From Cetobacterium ceti (GTDB lineage Bacteria > Fusobacteriota > Fusobacteriia > Fusobacteriales > Fusobacteriaceae), in NCBI RefSeq assembly GCF_900167275.1, contig NZ_FUWX01000019.1, forward strand, positions 1 to 32,597: DNA of 32,597 nt, read 5' to 3'. Position numbers and translations under genes: made by a program. The stretch's first letter is position 1. Every line of letters starts with the position of its first letter. The notes beneath the pieces were generated by a model that saw only the letters and a program-made list of their open reading frames with translations, was not told the DNA's origin and searched no databases. Of this stretch, positions 5,629-12,221 are shown piece by piece.

Positions 5629-5900
5629 GGTACGAGGTATTATTTTTTAATCTTAACAAAAATAAGCAGGATAATGCCTAAAATAAAGACCCCACCATTA
5701 ATATTAAGATTTTGAATGTAAAATACCATGTTGTACCTCCTAGAAAATTTGATTTCTGCCTTGTTCAAGGGCAGAATAAAAGCCCCCAAAAATTGAGGGC
5801 TAATATTCTGAACGTGAGCTAAAAGCTCTAATAATCAAATTTTCTAGAACCCTAACGGGTATTACACCTTAATTATAGACAAAATATAAAAAATAGTCAA
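5604..5900 (-). promoter_or_regulatory. Copy D transcription unit: promoter, structured leader, terminators
   Basis: Minus-strand TTGACT (5900-5895), 17 bp, TATAAT (5877-5872). The 5' hairpin ACCC/GGGT pairs 10 of 12 with terminator ACCCTACGGGGT. CTAGAAAATTTGAT (5847-5834) pairs perfectly with ATCAAATTTTCTAG (5753-5740), which abuts GAGGT. The embedded terminator is GCCCTCAA/TTGGGGGC followed by TTTTATT. The final terminator overlaps the end of the plus gene at 5347-5628. Confidence 0.8.
5640..5729 (-). CDS. Small membrane toxin-like peptide, copy D (29 aa)
   Basis: ATG at 5729 (minus) follows TAGGAGGTACAAC. The 29-residue product starts MVFYIQN with LNINGG at residues 8-13, then a hydrophobic span (VFILGIILLIFV) and a KIKK end. 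It is closely related to copy C but has different leader arms. The toxin role is inferred. Confidence 0.8.
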   Translation of the reverse strand: MVFYIQNLNINGGVFILGIILLIFVKIKK

Positions 5901-5923
5901 ATAAAAAAATTAGGAGATACAAA

Positions 5924-6172
5924 GTGGAAAAAAAAGATAAGTATATTCATAAATTTAGATGTAGCAAATGTGGATGCTTATTGGGAGGAGCGACAAAAGA
6001 TGGGTATATAAAAAGTAACCCAAATATTAAGCATTACACTTCTTGGAGTGGAGAAGAACATATATTTATTTGCGAAAAAAGGGATGATAAACATAAAATA
6101 TGTGGAACTAAAACAATATTTAGTATGAAAGAAATAAGAGAAAAATTAAAAAGTAGAAATTATGAGAAATGA
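5924..6172 (+). CDS. Zinc-ribbon protein (82 aa)
   Basis: GTG 5924 follows taggagatacaaa. The 82-residue product has CSKCGC at about residues 13-18 and a second pair, C...(about 9)...C, near residues 50-60 (FICEKRDDKHKICGTK), forming a likely four-cysteine zinc site, with a short C-terminal helix. It may be a small regulator or nucleic-acid binding protein. It starts right behind the -35 of copy D, like the zinc-ribbon gene behind copy B. Confidence 0.55.
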   Translation: MEKKDKYIHKFRCSKCGCLLGGATKDGYIKSNPNIKHYTSWSGEEHIFICEKRDDKHKICGTKTIFSMKEIREKLKSRNYEK

Positions 6173-6191
6173 GCCTTTAAGGTTCTTTTTT
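6171..6191 (+). terminator. Intrinsic terminator after zinc-ribbon gene
   Basis: The short hairpin GAGCC/GGTTC is followed by seven T, overlapping the stop codon of the gene ending at 6172. Confidence 0.6.
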
Positions 6192-6223
6192 TCATTGTCG
6201 TCAAAAAAAATTTTTAAATTTAT

Positions 6224-6372
6224 TTGACAAGAGTACAGAGAAGTGTTATTCTTGTAATCAAATGAATTACAAGAAAAATTAAAATTGAATTTACCGTATA
6301 AAGACTTGCTACACGATGAGGTCTCTGTCCAGAAATACTTATATTTCTGGGCGGAGGCCTTTTATTTTTTGT
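6224..6372 (+). ncRNA. Putative plus-strand structured RNA with 19-bp terminator hairpin
   Basis: Plus promoter TTGACA (6224-6229), 17 bp, TATTCT (6247-6252), start near 6259. The transcript contains no useful reading frame and ends in an uninterrupted 19-bp hairpin (6319-6337 with 6342-6360, three G-U pairs) followed by TTTTATTTTTT. About 110 nt. It is more GC-rich and stable than other structures here and lies just before the tRNA-like element. The role is unknown; it might be a replication-control or decoy RNA. Confidence 0.6.
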
Positions 6373-6383
6373 AAAAAAAATAT

Positions 6384-6451
6384 GCCAAGATAGCTCAAGA
6401 GGAAGAGCAAATACTCTAGTATTTGATATAGGTTCAAGTCCTGTTCTTGGC
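6384..6451 (+). tRNA. tRNA-like element with abnormal anticodon arm (possible CUA anticodon)
   Basis: A 7-bp acceptor stem (GCCAAGA/TCTTGGC) is perfect. The D arm is GCTC/GAGC with a canonical loop AAGAGGAA including GG. The T arm is ATAGG-TTCAAGT-CCTGT. The anticodon arm is atypical. AAATA/TATTT encloses only six bases, CTCTAG, instead of seven, the variable region is short, and total length is 68 nt. Read in register, U33 is followed by CUA, which would read amber codons. Alternatively the arm closes to a 4-base loop and the element is a non-decoding mimic or decayed tRNA. No CCA is encoded. Confidence 0.5.
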
Positions 6452-6473
6452 TGAATATTTTAGCATAAATTCA

Positions 6474-6586
6474 TGCAAGAGGTTCCCCACCTCTTGCACT
6501 CCCCTAATAATTTATATATTGCTTTGAAGAGAGAGAATAACCTCCAATAACAAGATATATAAACATGCGATTTATTACTCTCTCTT
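6474..6586. other. Two hairpins in the gap before the second replication gene
   Basis: A 10-bp perfect hairpin TGCAAGAGGT/ACCTCTTGCA with loop TCCCC (6474-6498) has no T run. A larger one pairs AAGAGAGAG (6527-6535) with CTCTCTCTT (6578-6586) and is followed by TTAAG. Such hairpins fit a phage or plasmid replication origin or processing site; this is speculative. Confidence 0.4.
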
Positions 6587-6618
6587 TTAAGAAATATGTA
6601 AACTAAATATTTTTATAA

Positions 6619-6695
6619 AAAGAGCAGAAAATTAAAAAATAAAATCTATTTGACTATTAAATTTTTTTTCATATATTTCCTTTCTTCTGCTCTTT
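6619..6695 (+). promoter_or_regulatory. Promoter for the 6732 gene inside an 11-bp inverted repeat
   Basis: AAAGAGCAGAA (6619-6629) and TTCTGCTCTTT (6685-6695) are perfect inverted repeats around TTGACT (6650-6655), a 16-bp spacer and TATATT (6672-6677). The repeats could bind a regulator or form a hairpin in the DNA. The promoter drives the putative replication gene. Confidence 0.5.
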
Positions 6696-6731
6696 CTACA
6701 AGAATATTAAAAAAAAGGAGGTAAAAACTAT

Positions 6732-7838
6732 GTGGAAAGTCTAGGATTAGATCATGCAACTATAAAAACAACAGTAACAGATAGAGAATTGTTATTTATA
6801 AAAAAAGATATAGTTGAGAAATTTAAACTAGGAATTAAATACATGGAAGAAGGAGTATATAAATTTCCACTAACAGAGAGAAGTAACTTTATAAATTACA
6901 TAGAGATAAAAGAGAAACCAGGAAGGGGTCATTATTTAATAATTGATTTTAACTATCCTAGATATTTTTCCAAAGATAATTTTAATCTTTTGCGAGAACA
7001 ACATAAAAAAAGAGAAGTTGATATGGATTTAAGAGAAATGATCTCATCATTTCTTGATATACCTCAACAAAGAATAGGGATAAATTATACTTTTTTAGAA
7101 ATAGCAGGACAATTATATGTAAAAATATTTTCAGATTTTTATAAGATTATTAATCTTATTGCTAGAGCAAATGTTAATTATATAGCCAAAGGAACAACAT
7201 GCCAATTTATATTTTTAAATAAGCACTTACAAAGAGAATTTACTAAGGGATTTAGCTCAAAAATATTAAAAGGCTTAAAGAATAATCAGTATGATAAAAC
7301 CCAGGAACATAATGAAAAAAATGATCACAAGAAGCTAGGTCAGGAATTAAGAAATGAATATAAGGCAACTGAAAAAGTATTGAAGACTATATATGGAACA
7401 AGCGCTGTAGAAGAATTGGATTTAAATAAAATAAATATAAAATTTATGAATGTTCAGAAAGGGATTATTGGAGAAGCTATAGAAAAACAACTCATGGGAG
7501 ATATAGAAATTCTAAGAGAAAAGTTAAAAAAGCTAGAGAGAATAACACCAAAGAATATAGAACTTTTTGTAACAGAATTTGATGAATATATATTTGACTA
7601 TAAGATTATAGCAACTATTTTAAAAAAGGAATTACAAGACCAAAAAAGCGATCGAATGATAAAAAATTATCAGAAAAGAGCTAAAGAGAAACTTCTAGAA
7701 TTAGAAAATAGTAACAGTCCTATTAGAAAAAATATAGGAAATATTAAGAGATTAAAAGAATATTTACAAGTATTCTATAACATAAAATTTGAGATAGAAG
7801 TTACAAATAGTCAAAATTTTAAGTTTTTTTTCTATTAA
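6732..7838 (+). CDS. Putative phage replication initiator, gpII/X-like (low certainty)
   Basis: GTG 6732 follows aaaggaggt with good spacing. An overlapping ATG at 6730 opens only a 4-codon frame. The 368-residue product has a segment order resembling filamentous-phage gene II/X replication proteins: NYIEIKEKPGRGHYLIIDF (about residues 55-73), a helix, then DIPQQRIGINYTFLEI (about 112-127), comparable to the 'D..TISRIDATF' core of that family. A long charged helical C-terminal part follows. The resemblance is from memory and weak. Location next to hairpin-rich DNA, own promoter and terminator support a replication role. It may equally be an unknown early phage protein. Confidence 0.4.
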   Translation: MESLGLDHATIKTTVTDRELLFIKKDIVEKFKLGIKYMEEGVYKFPLTERSNFINYIEIKEKPGRGHYLIIDFNYPRYFSKDNFNLLREQHKKREVDMDLREMISSFLDIPQQRIGINYTFLEIAGQLYVKIFSDFYKIINLIARANVNYIAKGTTCQFIFLNKHLQREFTKGFSSKILKGLKNNQYDKTQEHNEKNDHKKLGQELRNEYKATEKVLKTIYGTSAVEELDLNKINIKFMNVQKGIIGEAIEKQLMGDIEILREKLKKLERITPKNIELFVTEFDEYIFDYKIIATILKKELQDQKSDRMIKNYQKRAKEKLLELENSNSPIRKNIGNIKRLKEYLQVFYNIKFEIEVTNSQNFKFFFY

Positions 7839-7865
7839 AAAGTGCAATAAAAGTTGCACTTTTTG
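7837..7865. terminator. Bidirectional intrinsic terminator
   Basis: AAAAGTGCAA/TTGCACTTTT with a short A-rich loop and T tracts on both strands, directly after the gene ending at 7838. The following 170 bp (7866-8035) hold no gene or clear promoter. Only a CTAG...CTAG inverted repeat near 7889-7908 was noticed. Confidence 0.75.
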
Positions 7866-8035
7866 AGAATCTAAAAAATAAGAAACCTAGTAAATACAAG
7901 GGCTAGTTGCATATTCCTACGCGTAAATATACAAAGCTCATAAATCCTAAAAGTGAAATTTATTAAATAACAAAAAATAAAAAAATAAAACGCACTTTAA
8001 CGTACCTTTTGAAAAGTATATGAAAGGAGGAAGAA

Positions 8036-9388
8036 ATGGAAATAAAAAGATATTCGCCTAAAGAATTAATTAAATATCAGAATAATCCATTGAAACATCC
8101 AAAAGAACAAATTGATAAAATAGCCAATTCAATAAAAGAATATGGATTCTTAATACCAATTGTTATAGATGAAAATAAAATAATTGTTAGTGGACATGGA
8201 AGATTAGAAGCAGCACTTAAATTAGAGTTAAAAGAAATTCCTTGTATAGAAGCTATTCATTTAACTAAAGGACAAATAAAAGCTTTTAGAATAGCTGATA
8301 ATAAAGTTAGAGAAGGGTCTATTTGGGATGAAGAAAGCTTAAGAAGAGAATTTGAAGAGCTGGATAAATTAGGATTAACTTTAGAAGAAACGGGATTTAG
8401 TTTAGATGAATTGGAAAACATATTTCCTAGAGATATGAAAAAATTAGATTCTCTAGAAGAAGATGTAGTTCCAGAACCAAGAGAAAAACCTTTCTCAAAA
8501 TTAGGAGATATGTGGATACTTGGGAATCATAGACTATTATGTGGAGATTCAACATCACAAGAGGATGTAAAAAGACTAATTGGTGATGAAAGAATGGACC
8601 TTATGATAACAGATCCTCCATACAACATAAACTATGAAAGTGAAAATGGGTTAAAAATAAAAAATGATAATATGGAAAGTGCGAAATTTTATGAATTCTT
8701 ATTAAAGTTTTATGAAAATGCGAATAGTTCTTTAAAAGAGGGAGCACCCTTTTATGTATTTTATGCGGATTTAGAAGCTATTAATTTTAGAAAAGCATTA
8801 GAAGAAGCAAAACTAAAGCTATCACAGACTTTGATATGGGTAAAAAATGGATTCAATTTATCAAGACAAGACTATAACTGGAAACATGAACCATGTCTTT
8901 ATGGATGGAAGCCAGGGGCAGGTCATTATTTTATAAAAGACTTTACCCAGAGTACAGTTTTAGAGAAAGAATTAAAGAACTATAAAGGGTTGAAAAAAGA
9001 AGAACTATTAAAAGAGATAGAGAGATTAGAAAGAGAAAAAGATGAATACAGCACTGTAATTAGAGAGAATAAACCTTTAAGAAATGATGTTCATCCAACG
9101 ATGAAGCCGCTAAAGTTAATAGGAAAACTAATGGTAAATTCATCGAAGCCAGGAGATAAAGTAATAGATTTTTTTGGAGGAAGTGGGAGTACCTTAATAG
9201 CAGCAGAAGAATTAGGGAGAAAAGCAAGATTAATAGAATATGATCCGATTTATGTAGATGTGATAGTAAAGCGCTATATGCAAGTAGAAGAAAGAGGAGC
9301 GGTGATGTTAGTTAGAAAAGGGAAAACATATAGTTATAAAAATACAGAAGAAATGGAATGTAGAATTGTAAAAACTATGTATCATTAA
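8036..9388 (+). CDS. ParB-like domain fused to DNA methyltransferase
   Basis: ATG 8036 follows aaaggagga. The first ~95 residues are a ParB/Srx-like nuclease-fold domain (PLKHPKEQIDKIANSIKEYG, then VSGHGRLEAALKLELKEIPC). The methyltransferase has catalytic motif DPPYN at about residue 193 and the S-adenosylmethionine loop FFGGSGST near residue 380. The order with DPPY first marks a beta-class N6-adenine or N4-cytosine enzyme. HPTMKP precedes the SAM motif. A charged coiled-coil segment (about residues 310-345) probably belongs to the target-recognition region. No restriction enzyme is adjacent, so it is likely an orphan phage enzyme protecting against restriction or marking DNA for packaging or expression. 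Confidence 0.9.
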   Translation: MEIKRYSPKELIKYQNNPLKHPKEQIDKIANSIKEYGFLIPIVIDENKIIVSGHGRLEAALKLELKEIPCIEAIHLTKGQIKAFRIADNKVREGSIWDEESLRREFEELDKLGLTLEETGFSLDELENIFPRDMKKLDSLEEDVVPEPREKPFSKLGDMWILGNHRLLCGDSTSQEDVKRLIGDERMDLMITDPPYNINYESENGLKIKNDNMESAKFYEFLLKFYENANSSLKEGAPFYVFYADLEAINFRKALEEAKLKLSQTLIWVKNGFNLSRQDYNWKHEPCLYGWKPGAGHYFIKDFTQSTVLEKELKNYKGLKKEELLKEIERLEREKDEYSTVIRENKPLRNDVHPTMKPLKLIGKLMVNSSKPGDKVIDFFGGSGSTLIAAEELGRKARLIEYDPIYVDVIVKRYMQVEERGAVMLVRKGKTYSYKNTEEMECRIVKTMYH

Positions 9389-9394
9389 GGGTAC

Positions 9395-9497
9395 AGTCTA
9401 TTCGACACATAAAAATAATATGATTTTTTTAAGAAAAATCAAAAATTTCAACATTTTTTGTACCGTAATTATTTAATAGTCTAAACGATACACAAAA
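9395..9497. repeat. Imperfect 20-bp direct repeats upstream of terminase genes
   Basis: Agtcta..cga.aca.aaaa occurs at 9395-9414 and 9478-9497 (16 of 20 identical), 83 bp apart, in the gap before the packaging genes. An inverted repeat GGTACA/TTGTACC lies in the same gap. Repeats beside terminase genes can be packaging (pac/cos) recognition sites or operators for the late operon; undecided. Confidence 0.4.
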
Positions 9498-9506
9498 GGA
9501 GAAATT

Positions 9507-9671
9507 ATGACTAAAGAAGAATTGATTGAGTATATAGAGAAAGCTAGAAAAGAAAATAGAAAAATATCTATAAAAGAGATTATTTTTAAGTGTGAAAAAA
9601 ATAATCTTAGAATGGTATCTATCCTTTCTGAGCTACACAAGAAAGAGCTGATAAATGTTTTAGTTGAATAG
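9507..9671 (+). CDS. Hypothetical small helical protein (54 aa)
   Basis: ATG 9507 follows aaaaggagaaatt. The 54-residue product is helical and charged (starts MTKEELIEYIEKARKENRK) and has a possible winged-helix-like pattern (SIKEIIFKCEKNNLRMVSIL). It ends with TAG inside the ribosome site of the next gene, so the two are coupled. As first gene of the late cluster it could be a packaging cofactor or regulator; not recognised. Confidence 0.55.
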   Translation: MTKEELIEYIEKARKENRKISIKEIIFKCEKNNLRMVSILSELHKKELINVLVE

Positions 9672-9679
9672 GAGTGATT

Positions 9680-10435
9680 ATGAGAGAAAAGCTAAAAGAA
9701 AGAAATTTAAAGATATTAACTCTCTTCTATGAAAAAAGTTCTATGGCAACTAAATTGAAAAAAGAAAAAATTATAGAAATAGCTGAGGAATTAAAATTAA
9801 AAAATACTGTAGTAAGAAGAGTTATTGAAACATATTATAACCAATATGTAATTCAAATCGGGGTCAAAAACCCCGAATTGGGGGACTTGACAGAATTTAA
9901 GAAAAATATGAAGTTCGATAATCTTACAAAACTTCAAAAAAATTTTCTGATTGGAAAATTATTTGGACTGAGTGATACTAAAGCGCTAAAAAAAGCTGGA
10001 TATAAATCCAAAGGTAGCCTACAAGGATTAAGCACAAATGAAGAAATCCAAGAAATTATAAATAAAGCCAGGTTAGAAACGTTAAAAAAAACTGAATACA
10101 CTTTTTCTTATAATTATGAACTTTTAGGAAAGATTGCTAAAGAAGGATTTGATGGATATGAGGAAAAAGAAATCCAAGAAAAACATTCAGATAAAAATGG
10201 TCAAGAGCTTTCTAAAAAAATTACAAAAAGAAAAAATTTAGCAGCAGCAACTATGGCCATAAATATTCAAAATAAAATGATTAATTCAGAAGATTTAGCA
10301 AGAATAAATAAATTTAAAGTTGATAAAGAAAATATAGAGCTTGTAAATGAAAAATTAAAAAGAGAGTTAGCAGTACGTGGAGAAAGAAAAGAAGATTTAT
10401 CTCTAAGTGCATTAAGGAAAAAATATGGATTGTAA
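9680..10435 (+). CDS. terS: Terminase small subunit (putative)
   Basis: I chose ATG 9680, five bases after AGGAG, over the in-frame GTG 9674. The 251-residue product has an N-terminal DNA-binding-like helical domain. It then has LTKLQKNFLIGKLFGLSDTK followed by KKAGYKSKGSLQGLS (about residues 80-115), matching the small-terminase pattern 'LT..Q..F...L.G....A...AGY'. A charged helical tail follows. It overlaps the large subunit gene by 11 bp. The role is to recognise the packaging site and load the large subunit. Confidence 0.75.
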   Translation: MREKLKERNLKILTLFYEKSSMATKLKKEKIIEIAEELKLKNTVVRRVIETYYNQYVIQIGVKNPELGDLTEFKKNMKFDNLTKLQKNFLIGKLFGLSDTKALKKAGYKSKGSLQGLSTNEEIQEIINKARLETLKKTEYTFSYNYELLGKIAKEGFDGYEEKEIQEKHSDKNGQELSKKITKRKNLAAATMAINIQNKMINSEDLARINKFKVDKENIELVNEKLKRELAVRGERKEDLSLSALRKKYGL

Positions 10436-12107
10436 AAAATTAATAATTGAAAGAAAAGAACTATGGAAAAAAACAAAAGGAGATATTGAAGTTGATAACG
10501 AATGGAGAATAGCTTCTTGGAGAGAGATAGTTTTAAGAAAAGAATTGATTATAGAAGTCATAAAAAATCCTTGGTTATTAATAGAATTACAGTTTGTAAT
10601 TGTAGATAAAAACTTTAAAGAAGTTCCCTTTTTTCTAAATGAGGTTCAAAAGAATTTTCAAAATAATATTTTAGTTCCTCTTTATAAAAAGCAACAAGAA
10701 AAACTATTAGAACAAATCAAAATCAAAATCTTAAAAGGTAGGCAACAAGGATTCACGACCTATATTACAGCATTTCAATTATGTTTAGCGATGACTCAAG
10801 AGAATTTCAGAGGATTTACCATGGCCCATGATGCAGAATCTACCAAATCAATTTTCTTAGATATAGCTAAAGGGTTGTATGAAAATTTAATTGATGAAAT
10901 AAGAGAAACTCCTAAAAGGTCTAATGCAAAAGAATTAATACTAGAAAGTAATAATGCTGCTTGGAGAGTAGCAACAGCTGGAAGTAAGAATGCAGGAAGA
11001 GGTAAAAAATTAAAAATGCTACATAATTCTGAAAAAGCATTTTGGAAAGATATGAGAAAAAATGCAGCGGCCATATCTCAGGCATTAACTAATTACTCAA
11101 TAGAAATAGATGAGACTACAGCTAATGGATATAACGAGTTTAAAGATGATTGGGATGATATAAAAAATGGGCATTCAAAATGGATAGGAGTTTTTTATGA
11201 ATGGTATAAAACAAAAGAATATAAGAAATCATTTAAAGATAGTCCTTATACAGAAAAAGAATTTATAGAAGCTATAGAAAGTGGCCAAAGATTTATGAAT
11301 GTTGATAGTAAATTTATGAATTTACTAAAAGAATTAAAAAATAAGGTTAATTTATCTATTTATCAACTTCATTGGTATTTTGATAAAAGATTAGAACTAA
11401 AAGAAGATGTATTTCAAGAATATCCCTGCACTGAAGAACAAGCTTTTCTTTATTCGGGAAGACCATATTTTGATGTGGAATTAATAGATTTAGAGCTTTT
11501 AAGAAATATTAAGCCAATAAGGATAGAAAGAAATGGAGAAATTGAAATATATGAAGAACCTATAGCAAGTGAAAGATATGTAATAGGATCTGACGTGGCT
11601 GAAGGCCTTGATTGTGGAGATAAATCTACATTCTTTATCTTAAATACTAGAACAGGAGAAGAAGTAGCAAATGGAGAATATATTTTAGAACCAGACGATC
11701 ATGGAAGATTATTAAATAAATACTCAAAGATATATAATAACGCACTTATATCAGTAGAGGCAAATAATCATGGTCATTCGACTTTAAACACTCTTAGAAA
11801 TGAATGTAAAGCAAGCTTAAAACTCTATGTAAGAGAAAGTGATCCTGATGAGAGGAAGAAAAAAGTAAAAGATAGATATGGATGGTTAACTACAGAAAAA
11901 TCTAAATCTTTTATGCTTGATGAAATAGATTCAGCACTGAGAAATGGTCATATAAGAATTAAATCTCAAAGAGTGCTAAAACAATTTAGAAGTATTTTAA
12001 AAGAAGATGGAAAAGTAAATGTTAACGGGAAAGATATGGTCGTAGCAGCAGCTATTGCATGGACGACAAGAAATTCAAGACCTAGAAGTAGTTTTTTAGG
12101 CCTATAA
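10425..12107 (+). CDS. terL: Terminase large subunit (ATPase/nuclease)
   Basis: A 560-residue packaging motor. The Walker A variant GRQQGFTT lies at about residues 104-111. The segment LHNSEKAFW (about 200-208) matches the 'lH.SE.A.w' stretch of phage terminases. IDETTANGYNEF (about 228-239) fits the following coupling motif. The RNase H-like nuclease begins with IGSDVAEGLDCGDKS (aspartate near residue 390), continues with VEANNHG (glutamate near 443) and has a late aspartate in FMLDEIDSAL. ATG 10425 overlaps the small subunit stop. It cuts concatemeric or circular phage DNA and drives it into the prohead through the portal encoded next. Confidence 0.92.
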   Translation: MDCKKLIIERKELWKKTKGDIEVDNEWRIASWREIVLRKELIIEVIKNPWLLIELQFVIVDKNFKEVPFFLNEVQKNFQNNILVPLYKKQQEKLLEQIKIKILKGRQQGFTTYITAFQLCLAMTQENFRGFTMAHDAESTKSIFLDIAKGLYENLIDEIRETPKRSNAKELILESNNAAWRVATAGSKNAGRGKKLKMLHNSEKAFWKDMRKNAAAISQALTNYSIEIDETTANGYNEFKDDWDDIKNGHSKWIGVFYEWYKTKEYKKSFKDSPYTEKEFIEAIESGQRFMNVDSKFMNLLKELKNKVNLSIYQLHWYFDKRLELKEDVFQEYPCTEEQAFLYSGRPYFDVELIDLELLRNIKPIRIERNGEIEIYEEPIASERYVIGSDVAEGLDCGDKSTFFILNTRTGEEVANGEYILEPDDHGRLLNKYSKIYNNALISVEANNHGHSTLNTLRNECKASLKLYVRESDPDERKKKVKDRYGWLTTEKSKSFMLDEIDSALRNGHIRIKSQRVLKQFRSILKEDGKVNVNGKDMVVAAAIAWTTRNSRPRSSFLGL

Positions 12108-12221
12108 AAAAACAAAGACAAGAAAGACTAAATCTTTCTTGTCAGCTATATATAGACCCCCTAGTCTTTTTACTTTCTCACCCTTATTAAGATTATAGCT
12201 TAAATTTTTAATCAATGGCAA
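12106..12221 (-). ncRNA. Putative minus-strand small RNA s9 before the portal gene
   Basis: TTGCCA (12221-12216), 18 bp, TATAAT (12197-12192) on the minus strand, start near 12185. It ends in an 11-bp hairpin GACAAGAAAGA/TCTTTCTTGTC followed by TTTGTTTTTTT (12143-12106). About 75 nt. Its -35 overlaps the first codons of the portal gene. Confidence 0.5.
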
